From Qipengyuania flava (GTDB taxonomy: Bacteria > Pseudomonadota > Alphaproteobacteria > Sphingomonadales > Sphingomonadaceae), in NCBI RefSeq assembly GCF_011762005.1, contig NZ_JAASQU010000002.1:310001-374000 (forward strand): a stretch of 64,000 nt of DNA, read 5' to 3'. This document shows positions 52,371-61,530 of this stretch, piece by piece (the stretch's first letter is position 1; each line of letters begins with the position of its first letter). Under the pieces are notes generated by a model, which was given only the letters and a program-made list of their open reading frames with translations, was not told where the DNA came from and did not search any database. A program made the translations under genes and the position numbers.

Positions 52371-53957
52371 CTAGGGCACCAGCACCGTATCGCGCGCTTC
52401 CGTAGCGGTTTCGGGAAAATCGGTAATGTAATGGAGCCCGCGGCTTTCGTGCCGCCGCAGTGCGCTCTGCACGATCAGGTCGGCGCATTCGAGCAGGTTG
52501 CGCAATTCGATCAGGTCGGTGGTCACGCGGAAATGGCCGTAATAATCCTCCACCTCTTCGCGCAGCAGGCGGATGCGATGCGCTGCGCGTTCGAGCCGCT
52601 TGGTGGTGCGCACGATCCCGACATAGTTCCACATGAAGCGACGGATCTCGGTCCAGTTCTGCTTGATGACGACTTCCTCGTCCGAATCGGTCACGCGGCT
52701 CTCGTCCCACGGCAGGATCGCGGGGGGATCGTCGAGCCGATCCCAGCATTCGAGGATGTCCTTGGCCGCCGCTTCGCCGAAGACGAAGCATTCGAGCAGC
52801 GAGTTGGACGCGAGGCGGTTGGCGCCGTGCAGACCGCTTTCGGTGCATTCGCCCGCCGCCCACAGCCCGGGCAGGTCGGTTTTCGCATCAAGCCCGATCT
52901 TCACCCCCCCGCAAGTATAATGCTGCGCGGGCACCACGGGGATCGGCCCCCTGGTCATGTCGATCCCGAGCCCGAGCAGCTTTTCGTGAATGGTCGGAAA
53001 ATGCTCTGCCACGAATTCGGGTGGCTGGTGGCTGATGTCGAGATGGACATAGTCGAGGCCGTGCCGCTTGATCTGGTCGTCATTCGCACGCGCGACGATA
53101 TCGCGCGGGGCGAGTTCCATCCGCTCGGGGTCGTACTGCTCCATGTAGCGTTCGCCCGTCGCCGGGTTGTACAACCGCCCGCCCTCGCCACGCACCGCCT
53201 CGGTGATGAGGAAGTTCTTGACCTCGAGATTGTAGAGGCAGGTCGGGTGGAACTGCATCATTTCCATATTGGAGACGCGCGCACCCGCACGCCATGCCAT
53301 CGCGATGCCGTCGCCCGTCGCGCCGCGCGGCGCGGTCGAGAACAGATAGACGCGCCCCGCGCCCCCCGCGGCGAGCACGGTGGCCCGCGCGACATGCGCC
53401 ACGACCTTGCCGCTCGCCTCGTCGAGCGCGTAGGCGCCCCATACACGGCCCGATCCCGAGTAATCGACCTGGTTGCGCCCGGTGATCAAATCGACACAGC
53501 TCTGTCCCGGGAGCAGCGTGATGTTGGGATTTTCTTCCGCCGCCTTGAGCAGCGCGGCCTGCACCGCCCAGCCGGTGGCATCGTTCACATGCACGATGCG
53601 GCGATGCGAATGCCCTCCTTCGCGCGTCAGGTGGAGATCCCCCTCGGTGCGGTTGAAGGGGACGCCCAATTCGCACAACCGGTCGATCGAGGCAGGCGCG
53701 CGCTCGATCACGAATTCGACCGTCTCGCGATCGTTGAGCCCCGCACCCGCGACCATGGTGTCGCGAATATGGTTGTCGAACGTGTCGCCCGCGTCGAGCA
53801 CGGCGGCGATCCCGCCCTGCGCCCAGGCGGTGGATCCGCTGTCGAGCCGGCCCTTCGCCAGCACCAGCACCTTCTTCGTTTCGGCCAGCGCCAGCGCGGC
53901 GGTCAGACCGGCGGCGCCCGAACCGATGACGAGGACGTCGTGAGGGGTGTCTGTCAT
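52371..53957 (-). CDS. nadB: L-aspartate oxidase
   Basis: 528 residues from the ATG at 53957. FAD fold DVLVIGSGAAGLTAALALA, then STAWAQGGIAAVLD, EGGHSHRRIVHVNDATG, MEMMQFHPTCLYN, AQHYTCGGVKIGLDAKT, and HGANRLASNSLLECFVFG: all NadB/fumarate-reductase family hallmarks, with the Arg/Glu set of NadB. It oxidises aspartate to iminoaspartate for NAD synthesis. nadA and nadC are not in the window. Confidence 0.95.
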   Translation of the reverse strand: MTDTPHDVLVIGSGAAGLTAALALAETKKVLVLAKGRLDSGSTAWAQGGIAAVLDAGDTFDNHIRDTMVAGAGLNDRETVEFVIERAPASIDRLCELGVPFNRTEGDLHLTREGGHSHRRIVHVNDATGWAVQAALLKAAEENPNITLLPGQSCVDLITGRNQVDYSGSGRVWGAYALDEASGKVVAHVARATVLAAGGAGRVYLFSTAPRGATGDGIAMAWRAGARVSNMEMMQFHPTCLYNLEVKNFLITEAVRGEGGRLYNPATGERYMEQYDPERMELAPRDIVARANDDQIKRHGLDYVHLDISHQPPEFVAEHFPTIHEKLLGLGIDMTRGPIPVVPAQHYTCGGVKIGLDAKTDLPGLWAAGECTESGLHGANRLASNSLLECFVFGEAAAKDILECWDRLDDPPAILPWDESRVTDSDEEVVIKQNWTEIRRFMWNYVGIVRTTKRLERAAHRIRLLREEVEDYYGHFRVTTDLIELRNLLECADLIVQSALRRHESRGLHYITDFPETATEARDTVLVP

Positions 53958-54095
53958 GGGCGCGTCATGCCGACGCAATCACTACGCGGCAAGCAAGGAA
54001 CGATTCGGCGCAGCAAGGTTATTGTCAGCCACCAGTCGCACTAGGGCGCGAATCGGCAGGGGACAAAACAACGGGTTTGGAAGGGTCGCGAGATC

Positions 54096-54284
54096 ATGAA
54101 TATGGGACGTATCGCCTGCGCCATCGGCCGGCACAGCGTGGACAGCGCGAATGTAACGCGCGTGAGCGGGCAACGGGTCGGCCGGTGCCGCAATTGCAAG
54201 GCGCCGATGGAAGAGGTCGAACCGCATAGCTGGGCAGTGCAGAAAGTCCGCGATGCGGGCCTCGGGCCGCGCGCCTTCCTTTAA
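54096..54284 (+). CDS. Small CxxC protein
   Basis: 62 residues (MNMGRIACAIGRHSVDSANV); AAGGG lies before the ATG. GRCRNCKAPMEEVEPHSW holds a CxxC. Another Cys and His (ACAIGRH) near the start could complete a zinc site, as in DUF1660-like small proteins. The role is unknown. It sits divergently from nadB and converges on the ABC ATPase gene. Confidence 0.6.
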   Translation: MNMGRIACAIGRHSVDSANVTRVSGQRVGRCRNCKAPMEEVEPHSWAVQKVRDAGLGPRAFL

Positions 54285-54293
54285 ACCGCTGGC

Positions 54294-55232
54294 TTAGCCC
54301 GCGCCGGTCAGCTGGACGAAGACGTCTTCCAGATCCGCTTCGCGCGTGGTGACATCCTCGATCGCATAGCCGCGCGACTGGACGAGCGCGAGCACCTGTC
54401 CAGCGCTCGCCTTGTCGCGGTCATAGGTGATCTCCAGACGGCGCGGTTCGATGACCTCGGCCTTGGTGAAAACGGGCTCCTCGATCGGGCCCGTCAGATC
54501 CTTGTCGACCGTCACTGCTACGATTTTCTCGCGCGCCATGCCGACCAGTTCGCGGGTCGGCTTGTCGGCGATCAGTTCGCCATGGTTGATGATTGCGATA
54601 CGGTCGCACAATTGCTCGGCTTCCTCGAGATAGTGCGTGGTGAGCACCACGGTGACGCCCTCGCGGTTGAGCTCGGTCACCAGTTCCCACAGCTGGCGGC
54701 GCAGTTCCACGTCGACCCCCGCCGTAGGCTCGTCGAGCACGAGAATCGGCGGTGAATGGACCATCGCCTTGGCGATCAGCAGGCGGCGCTTCATGCCGCC
54801 CGAAAGCGTGCGCGCATAGGCATCGCGCTTGTCCCACAGATGCACCGCCTTGAGCAGTTCCTCGCTGCGCCGCTCGCCCTTGGGAATGCCGTAGAACCCC
54901 GCCTGGTTCTCCAGCACCTCGAAGGGGGTGAAGAAGGGATCGAAGACGATTTCCTGCGGGACGATCCCGATCGAGCGCTTGGCATTGCGCGGGTTCGCAT
55001 CGGTATCGAAGCCCCAGATCTCGGCATTGCCGCCCGACTTGCGCACCAGCCCGGCGAGGATGTTGATCAGCGTCGACTTGCCCGCGCCATTCGGGCCCAG
55101 CAGTCCGAAAATCCCGCCCTGCGGCACGTCGAAGCTGACGCCCTTCAGCGCCAGCTTGGGCGGTTCGCCGGGGCCGGGCGAGGCATATTCCTTGACCAGA
55201 TTGTCGATACGGATCGCGGGTGGGGTGTTCAT
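54294..55232 (-). CDS. ABC transporter ATP-binding protein (ABC-2 exporter type)
   Basis: 312 residues from the ATG at 55232. Walker A GPNGAGKST, Q-loop IVPQEIVFDPF, signature TLSGGMKRRL, Walker B ILVLDEPTAGVD and HYLEEAEQL resemble NodI/CcmA/DrrA-like exporters. The C-terminal domain (about 225-312) is the one that follows such ATPases. The permease is not adjacent, so its partner is unknown. Confidence 0.9.
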   Translation of the reverse strand: MNTPPAIRIDNLVKEYASPGPGEPPKLALKGVSFDVPQGGIFGLLGPNGAGKSTLINILAGLVRKSGGNAEIWGFDTDANPRNAKRSIGIVPQEIVFDPFFTPFEVLENQAGFYGIPKGERRSEELLKAVHLWDKRDAYARTLSGGMKRRLLIAKAMVHSPPILVLDEPTAGVDVELRRQLWELVTELNREGVTVVLTTHYLEEAEQLCDRIAIINHGELIADKPTRELVGMAREKIVAVTVDKDLTGPIEEPVFTKAEVIEPRRLEITYDRDKASAGQVLALVQSRGYAIEDVTTREADLEDVFVQLTGAG

Positions 55233-55317
55233 GGCTGGTGACCTAGGGGGCCAGCTGCAGGGCGACAAGCTGCGAATCCTTGCGCAGCGGCATCGCACCC
55301 ATTATCGGACCTCTCCC

Positions 55318-55578
55318 ATGAGCCTGCCTCCTCCCGAAATCTCCAAGGTCACCACCCGGCGCGTGTGGTGCGATGGCGCGACCGATATCCGCACCGGCAA
55401 GAACTACCGTGCCGCGGCGCTCGGCCATCCCAAGGTCTATCTCGAGATCGACGAGCACGGCTATGTCGATTGCGGTTATTGCGACCGTCGTTTCGTTCTC
55501 GAGGGCGGGCCTGCGGACGGCGTCGACCAGTCGCAGCTGATGGACATTTCCGAAGGCGCGGATCCGGGTCACCCGTGA
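55318..55578 (+). CDS. Zinc-finger domain protein (zf-CHCC, NDUFS6-like)
   Basis: 86 residues from the ATG at 55318. The four ligands lie in VWCDG, LGHPKVYLEID and YVDCGYCDRRFVL, the pattern of the zinc subunit found with complex I in mitochondria and as a small free protein in alphaproteobacteria. Here it stands alone, divergent from the ABC ATPase. A role in complex I assembly is inferred from the family only. Confidence 0.9.
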   Translation: MSLPPPEISKVTTRRVWCDGATDIRTGKNYRAAALGHPKVYLEIDEHGYVDCGYCDRRFVLEGGPADGVDQSQLMDISEGADPGHP

Positions 55579-55676
55579 CCGTCTTCCCGGCGGAGGTCGG
55601 GGTCTCCGGGCAACATCGCGACCGGATTGGCGAACCCGGCTTTCGCTGGGACGACGCAATCCCTACATAGCTGTGC

Positions 55677-57098
55677 ATGACGCCAGCAAACGATCCGCAC
55701 GCCCTGCTCTACACCCAGCTCGATCCCGAGGAAGCCAAGGCGCTGACGACGCGCTTGCTGGGCGCCTGCGACGATGGCGAACTGTACCTGCAATTCATGG
55801 CGAGCGAGAGCTTCGCCTTTGACGACGGACGGCTCAAGACCGCCGATTACAGCCGCGATTCGGGCTTCGGCCTGCGCGGTGTCTCCGGCGAGACCACCGG
55901 CTTTGCCCATGCCAATGAAATCAGCGCCGGGGCCATCGCGCGCGCGGGCGAGACGCTGCAATTGCTCGATGCGACCACGTCACCGCATGCGGCCCCGCCC
56001 GAGCGTACAAACCGGCATCTCTACACCGATGCGAGCCCGCTCGACCTCGTGCCCTTCGCCGAAAAGGTCGCGCTGCTCGAGAAAATCGACGCGGTGGCAC
56101 GCGCCAAGGACCCGCGCGTCGCGCAGGTCAGCGCCAGTCTTTCTGGCAGCTGGAGCGCGATCGACATCATCCGTGCCGACGGCTTTACCGCCCGCGACAT
56201 CCGCCCGCTGGTGCGGCTCAACGTCAGCATCGTGGCCGAAGTCAACGGCCGCCGCGAAACCGGCAGCTTCGGCTTCGGCGGCCGCTATCTCTACGACGAC
56301 CTGTTCGACGAGGGGCACTGGATGCGCGCAGTCGACGAGGCCGTCCGGCAGGCAATGGTCAATCTGGAAAGCGTGGAGGCCCCCGCGGGCGAAAAGACCG
56401 TATTGCTTGGGCCGGGTTGGCCCGGCGTGCTGTTGCACGAAGCGGTCGGCCACGGGCTCGAGGGCGATTTCAACCGCAAGGGCACCAGCGCCTTTTCGGG
56501 CCGCATCGGCGAACGGGTCGCCGCTCCGGGTGTCACGGTGGTCGATGACGGAAGCATCGTCGACCGGCGTGGTTCGCTCAGCATCGACGACGAAGGCACG
56601 CCGACGCGCGAGACGGTGCTGATCGAGGACGGCATTCTGAAGGGTTACATGCAGGATCGCCTCAACGCCCGGCTGATGGGCGTCGAACCGACCGGCAACG
56701 GCCGCCGTCAGTCCTACGAACATGCGCCTATGCCGCGCATGACCAACACCTTCATGCAGAACGGAAGCGACGATCCCGAAGAATTGCTCAGCCGGGTCGA
56801 CGACGGCATCTATGCGACCAGCTTCGGCGGGGGCCAGGTCGATATCGTCAGCGGCAAGTTCGTCTTCGCCTGCACCGAGGCCTACAAGGTCGAGAAGGGC
56901 AAGGTCGTTGCACCGATCAAGGGTGCGACACTGATCGGCGACGGGCCGACCGTGCTGACAAAGGTACGCGGCATCGGCAACGACATGGCGCTGGATGAAG
57001 GCGTGGGCATGTGCGGCAAGGGCGGGCAGAGCGTGCCTGCTGGCGTCGGCCAGCCCACCTTGCTGGTCGACGGGATCACCGTGGGGGGCACCGCCTGA
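55677..57098 (+). CDS. tldD: Metalloprotease TldD
   Basis: 473 residues. The zinc motif HEAVGHGLEGD (HExxxH, about residue 258) and the C-terminal GKGGQSVPAGVGQP identify TldD. It works with TldE/PmbA to cut peptides such as modified peptides or antitoxins; the partner gene is not in the window. The ATG at 55677 has no strong ribosome site. Confidence 0.95.
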   Translation: MTPANDPHALLYTQLDPEEAKALTTRLLGACDDGELYLQFMASESFAFDDGRLKTADYSRDSGFGLRGVSGETTGFAHANEISAGAIARAGETLQLLDATTSPHAAPPERTNRHLYTDASPLDLVPFAEKVALLEKIDAVARAKDPRVAQVSASLSGSWSAIDIIRADGFTARDIRPLVRLNVSIVAEVNGRRETGSFGFGGRYLYDDLFDEGHWMRAVDEAVRQAMVNLESVEAPAGEKTVLLGPGWPGVLLHEAVGHGLEGDFNRKGTSAFSGRIGERVAAPGVTVVDDGSIVDRRGSLSIDDEGTPTRETVLIEDGILKGYMQDRLNARLMGVEPTGNGRRQSYEHAPMPRMTNTFMQNGSDDPEELLSRVDDGIYATSFGGGQVDIVSGKFVFACTEAYKVEKGKVVAPIKGATLIGDGPTVLTKVRGIGNDMALDEGVGMCGKGGQSVPAGVGQPTLLVDGITVGGTA

Positions 57099-57156
57099 CT
57101 CATCGCAGGTTCAGCCAATGTGATGTAGTATCCGCTTTCTCATCAGGAGACTCGCC

Positions 57157-57588
57157 ATGATCAAGCCCCTTGCCCTAGCCACCGCCGCATTCGGATTGCT
57201 GGCCGCGCCCGTACAGGCGCAGGAAAAGACCGAGGCAGTCGAGCTGACGCGCGGGGAAGCCGAACTCGCCGAACTGCTCGAAGGCCGCGTCGCGGGAGAA
57301 CCGCGTAGCTGTATTCGCACCATCGGCAGCCGCAATCTGAACCAGATCGACGGCACCGCGCTGACCTATCGCGATGGCGACACCGTGTGGGTCAACTACA
57401 CGCGCAACCCGGCCGATATCGACGACAGCGAGATCATGGTGATCAAGCGCTTCAGCTCCACCAGCCTGTGCCGCAGCGACCAGATCCGTCTGGTCGACCG
57501 GACCGCCGGTTTCCTCAGCGGTCTGATCTTTCTCGACGACTTCGTTCCCTATACCAAGGTCGACAGCGAAGTCGCCGTCGAAGGCTGA
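57157..57588 (+). CDS. Exported protein of unknown function with a cysteine pair
   Basis: 143 residues; AGGAGA is seven nt before the ATG. Signal peptide MIKPLALATAAFGLLAAPVQA. The mature part holds two cysteines (RSCIRTIG and SLCRSDQ) that may form a disulfide, and NLNQIDGTALTYRDGDTVWVN. Proteins of this kind are common in sphingomonads but have no assigned function. Confidence 0.75.
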   Translation: MIKPLALATAAFGLLAAPVQAQEKTEAVELTRGEAELAELLEGRVAGEPRSCIRTIGSRNLNQIDGTALTYRDGDTVWVNYTRNPADIDDSEIMVIKRFSSTSLCRSDQIRLVDRTAGFLSGLIFLDDFVPYTKVDSEVAVEG

Positions 57589-57658
57589 TTCACCACCGCC
57601 AGGGCTGGTCACGCACAACAATGCCATGCATGTCGGCAATCCGGAGAAGGAGAGCCGC

Positions 57659-58624
57659 ATGCCCAGCCCGCAAACACCCGTGAATTCGCCTTTCGGCTAT
57701 CGTTCGACCGCGTCCGAAGTGGCCGAACAGGTCGATCTGGCAGGTCGATACGTGGTCGTGACAGGCGGCTATTCGGGTATCGGAACCGAGACCGTGCGCG
57801 CGCTGGCAGGGGCGGGTGCCAAGGTCATCGTCGGCGCGAGGCGCGAAGCACAGGCACGCGAGGTTCTGGACTCATTCGAGGGCGACATCGCCATTCTGCC
57901 GCTCGATCTCTCCGATCCGCAATCAATCGACAGTTTCGCAAACTCCGTTGCCGAGCGCACAGCGAGCGTGGGCATCCTCGTGAACAATGCCGCGATCATG
58001 GCCAGCCCGCTGGCGCGCGACGCGCGTGGCTATGAAATGCAATTTGCGACCAACCACCTCGGCCATTTTCAGCTTGCCGCGCGGCTCTGGCCGCTACTGG
58101 TTGCCGATGGCGGAGCGCGCGTGGTGGCGCTGAGTTCGATCGGGCACCGGCTGCCGGGGCTGGATCTCGACGATCCGCATTTCGAGCGGCGCGACTATGA
58201 CAAATGGCTCGCCTACGGACAGGCCAAGTCGGCCAATGCATTGTTCGCCCTGCAGCTCGACAAGCTGGGCGAAGCGCATGGCGTGCGTGCCTTCGCCGTG
58301 CATCCCGGCGGCATCGCCACGCCGCTTCAGCGCCACCTGACGATGGACGAGCAACGCGCAATGGGCTGGTACGACGAAGACGGCAATGTCCACGAGGCGT
58401 TCAAATCGACCGAGGAAGGTGCCGCCACCAGCGTCTGGTGCGCCACCTCGCCGCTGCTCGAAGGTATGGGCGGGGTCTATTGCGAGGATTGCGACATCGC
58501 GGTCGCGGCGGACCAGGACAACCCGCGCAGCGGTGGCTATTGGCCGCATATCCGCGACGAGGCGCTGGCCGAGCGGCTGTGGGCGGATTCCGAACGGATG
58601 GTAGGCGTCGAGTTCCGCCCCTAG
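57659..58624 (+). CDS. Short-chain dehydrogenase/reductase
   Basis: 321 residues from the ATG at 57659 after GGAGAAGGAG. Rossmann motif TGGYSGIG, NNAAIM, catalytic SSIG with YGQAKSAN (YxxxK), HPGGIATPL. It resembles retinol-dehydrogenase/WW-domain oxidoreductase-like SDRs. Substrate unknown. The last four bases CTAG are shared with the stop of the convergent NRAMP-like gene. Confidence 0.9.
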   Translation: MPSPQTPVNSPFGYRSTASEVAEQVDLAGRYVVVTGGYSGIGTETVRALAGAGAKVIVGARREAQAREVLDSFEGDIAILPLDLSDPQSIDSFANSVAERTASVGILVNNAAIMASPLARDARGYEMQFATNHLGHFQLAARLWPLLVADGGARVVALSSIGHRLPGLDLDDPHFERRDYDKWLAYGQAKSANALFALQLDKLGEAHGVRAFAVHPGGIATPLQRHLTMDEQRAMGWYDEDGNVHEAFKSTEEGAATSVWCATSPLLEGMGGVYCEDCDIAVAADQDNPRSGGYWPHIRDEALAERLWADSERMVGVEFRP

Positions 58625-59913
58625 CGCAGCGCGCGCCGCGTCACCGCGCGCCCGGCGAAAACGCCGATCAGTGCGAATGCCGGCAGCATCAGCCCCGGTG
58701 CGGGCAGCGCCGTGCCAGAGACGGTGGCGATCACGCGCGCCAGCGCGGTAAGGCCGAGCATGCTGGCGACGCCCATCACGAGCAGTCCGAAAGCATTCGC
58801 GACGAGCCCGTTGGCGCGTGTGCCCAAGCGCTCGACGTCGTTCATCGCCGCCAGCAGGAACAAGGCGACCAACGGCAGCAATGCCCCGTTGAACGCCTGC
58901 GCGGCGAGGATCGCCGGTGCGGGACGGATATCGGCAAGACCGAAACCCAGTCCGATCAGCAGGATGCCGCCCCATACGCCGCGGAAGCGCCAGCCCCGCG
59001 CGTGCCAGGCAGGGGCTTCGGCATCGCCGAAGAGCCCGCGCGCGGTCAGTGCCGCTGCGAGGGGCGCGGTCACCGCCGAAGAGATACCCGCCGCCAACAG
59101 TCCGATCCCGGCGCCGGTGCGTGCCCAGACACCGACCTCTGCCGCGAGCACAGTGCCGAGCGCGTCGAACGAGAACGCGCCATCGAGCGCTGTGCCGACC
59201 ACGAGGATCGCGGCGGTAATAAGGACTCCGATCCCGACCGATACGGCCAGGCCGAAGCGCATGTCGTCCAGCCCCTGGCCACGCCCGAGGGCCGCGCCGA
59301 GGAACAGATTGTAGGGCACCACGGTGGTGCCCACGAGCGCGAGCACCGCCAGCAATGAAGTCGGATCGTCGGCGAAACCGGGTTTGGGCACCAGCCCCGT
59401 CAGCAATTCGCCTATCGAGGGTGCGAGCGAGACCGCGACGAGCAGGAAGCCCACGCCCATCAGCGCAACGAAGCCCGCCATCAGCCGCGCAATGAATTGC
59501 GGCGACCCGGCCATCAGCAGCGTGCCCGCCGCCAGCGCGACGATCACGGTCACGGCTTCGCGCGAGAGATCGAGCGCAAGCATGGCCCCCGCGGCACCGC
59601 CGAGAATATTGCCCGCCTCATAGGCCGCACAGCCCAGCAGGATCGCTCCCCCGACCAGCAGAACGCTGGCGATGCGCGCGAAACCGATCGGGTAGCGCGT
59701 GCGCAACACGCTGGCGAGATCTTCTCCGGTGGTGACGGCCAGTCGACCGGCGAATTCCTGCAGAGTGAAAGTCGCCACGCCTGAGAACAGAATCGCCCAC
59801 AGCAGCGCGGTCCCGGCAGATGCACCCGCGCTGGCCGCTGCAGTGACCGTGCCCGGTCCGATGAATGCCGCGGCAATGGCGGACCACAGGAGGATCGAAC
59901 CGATGCGTTTCAT
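58621..59913 (-). CDS. NRAMP-family transporter relative with altered metal-binding motifs
   Basis: 430 residues and about 11 membrane helices. The helix-1 motif DPGN of NRAMP manganese/iron carriers is replaced by GPGT (AFIGPGTVTAA), and helix-6 MPH(N) by VPYN (GTTVVPYNLFLG). Loss of the metal-binding Asp and Met means that ordinary Mn/Fe proton symport is unlikely; it may carry another cation or solute. Family membership rests on overall pattern and the preserved positions of both motifs. Confidence 0.8.
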   Translation of the reverse strand: MKRIGSILLWSAIAAAFIGPGTVTAAASAGASAGTALLWAILFSGVATFTLQEFAGRLAVTTGEDLASVLRTRYPIGFARIASVLLVGGAILLGCAAYEAGNILGGAAGAMLALDLSREAVTVIVALAAGTLLMAGSPQFIARLMAGFVALMGVGFLLVAVSLAPSIGELLTGLVPKPGFADDPTSLLAVLALVGTTVVPYNLFLGAALGRGQGLDDMRFGLAVSVGIGVLITAAILVVGTALDGAFSFDALGTVLAAEVGVWARTGAGIGLLAAGISSAVTAPLAAALTARGLFGDAEAPAWHARGWRFRGVWGGILLIGLGFGLADIRPAPAILAAQAFNGALLPLVALFLLAAMNDVERLGTRANGLVANAFGLLVMGVASMLGLTALARVIATVSGTALPAPGLMLPAFALIGVFAGRAVTRRALR

Positions 59914-59950
59914 GGGCCGCCCTTGTGGCGCAAGCTGGCGCGCGCCGCAA

Positions 59951-60655
59951 TCAGGCGCGACGACGGCCGGTTTCGCAGAGCGAAAGCGCCACGCAATCGG
60001 CGCACAACGGCCGGGCGGGGCGACACCAGGTCTGCCCCAGTTTCTTCATCAGCAGGTGGTGCTCGTCGTAATCGGCCCCCGACCATTCTTCGGGCATGGC
60101 AGGCATGATCGCGGCGAAAGCGCGCGCGGTGTTCGCCTTGGGCGGGATCAGTCCCATGCGTTGCAGGATGCGCGTGTGGTGCCCGTCGAGCACGATCGCG
60201 CGGCGATCGAGCGTGCTCGCATTCATCACCCCCGCGGCAATCTTGCGCCCCACGCCGGGCAGCTGCTCGAGCCAGTCCATCGCCGCGCCGGTCTCGATCC
60301 TTGCCAAATGAGCCAGATCCACCGCACCGCGCATGCTGACGAGCTCGGTCAGGCAGGCCTTCAGCCGCTCCGCTGCGATGTTCGGATAGGTCTGCGTCGC
60401 CAGTTCGGCCTGCAGCGCTTCCACCGGCGCCTCGGCGACCGCCTCCCAACTGCCCCATTTGCGCAAGAGCCGGTCGGCCGCCGCGTTGGAGACTTCGGAT
60501 TTGGTCCGCGCACCGATGACGCCCTGCACCAGCACCCATTCGGGCTGGCGCCAAGCGGCGGCTGCGCGCTCGATATGACCGAAACGCTGGACCAGCAGTG
60601 CCTGGAGGCGGCGCAGTATCGCGGTGCGCGGATCTGCGCCAAGCGGCAATTCCAC
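59951..60655 (-). CDS. Endonuclease III-like HhH-GPD DNA glycosylase
   Basis: 234 residues from a GTG 2 nt after the EamA stop. Helix-hairpin-helix LEQLPGVGRKIAAGV with catalytic Lys, Asp in AIVLDGHHTRIL, and the iron-sulfur cluster C-x6-C-x2-C-x5-C (CRPARPLCADCVALSLC). It removes oxidised pyrimidines or a related lesion. It differs from standard Nth (QGVIGARTKSEV in place of LSAQATD), so it is a paralogue in base excision repair. Confidence 0.85.
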   Translation of the reverse strand: MELPLGADPRTAILRRLQALLVQRFGHIERAAAAWRQPEWVLVQGVIGARTKSEVSNAAADRLLRKWGSWEAVAEAPVEALQAELATQTYPNIAAERLKACLTELVSMRGAVDLAHLARIETGAAMDWLEQLPGVGRKIAAGVMNASTLDRRAIVLDGHHTRILQRMGLIPPKANTARAFAAIMPAMPEEWSGADYDEHHLLMKKLGQTWCRPARPLCADCVALSLCETGRRRA

Positions 60656-60657
60656 CG

Positions 60658-61530
60658 TCAGCGCCGCAAGGTCATGGCGATCCCTGCGACGATCAGCGCG
60701 CCCGATACCACCAGTTCGCGGGTGACCGCTTCGTCGAGCAGCGCAACCCCGCCGAGCGCTGCGACCAGCGGGGTGGCGAGTTGCACCGTCGCCAGCGTGG
60801 CCAGTCCCAGGGCCGGCGACACACGGTTCCACACGACATAGCCAAGCCCCGAGGTCACCGCGCCGGATAGCCCCGCGAGGATGAGCCCGTGAACGCCCGG
60901 CATACGATCGGACAGCGCGAGGAGCGGCAGCGCCAGCAGCGCGCCGATGGCAAAACTGCGCGCGGTGTGCGCGCTAGGTGCCGCCGCGCGACGGCCGATC
61001 ATCGTATAGGCGCCCCAGGCGATCCCCGAGGCGGCCATGAACAGCGCAGGCCCCAAGCGTCCGCTTTCGACCTGCGGCACCAGCAGGACAGCGAGGCCCG
61101 TGAGCGACACCACCAGCCCGATCCAGCCGAGCAGACGGACGCGTTCGCCGCGCGCGATCCCGGTGAGCAGGATGGTTGCCTGCACGACCGCGAACAGGAT
61201 CAGCGCGCCTGTCGCGGTGGGCAGTTCAACATAGGCCCAGGAAAACATAGCGACATATACGAACAGGCTGGCGCCGCCGGACAGGCTCCAGCGCCCCTCG
61301 CTTCGAACCAGCAGCGGCACCAGCACGAGTGCGCCTGCCGCGAGACGGACCAGCGAGAAGCTGGCGGCATCGATCGCGCCATCCACAAGAGCCGCGCGGG
61401 CGATGATCGAGTTGCCGGCAAAGGCGAGTATGGCCAGCGCAGCGAGCAGCGCGACTTGCCCCGCCCCGAAACGGGGTGCGGCTTCGGGCGTGCTGGGTGA
61501 CGGGGACGAAGTCGCGGGTCCTATTCCCAC
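60658..61530 (-). CDS. EamA/DMT-family exporter
   Basis: 290 residues from a GTG overlapping the guaA stop by 10 nt. Ten membrane helices in two EamA repeats ([12 protein letters not shown] near the first, [15 protein letters not shown] in the second). It probably exports a small metabolite or amino acid. Translational coupling to guaA and the glycosylase is suggested by the short spacing; a functional link is not apparent. Confidence 0.87.
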   Translation of the reverse strand: MGIGPATSSPSPSTPEAAPRFGAGQVALLAALAILAFAGNSIIARAALVDGAIDAASFSLVRLAAGALVLVPLLVRSEGRWSLSGGASLFVYVAMFSWAYVELPTATGALILFAVVQATILLTGIARGERVRLLGWIGLVVSLTGLAVLLVPQVESGRLGPALFMAASGIAWGAYTMIGRRAAAPSAHTARSFAIGALLALPLLALSDRMPGVHGLILAGLSGAVTSGLGYVVWNRVSPALGLATLATVQLATPLVAALGGVALLDEAVTRELVVSGALIVAGIAMTLRR

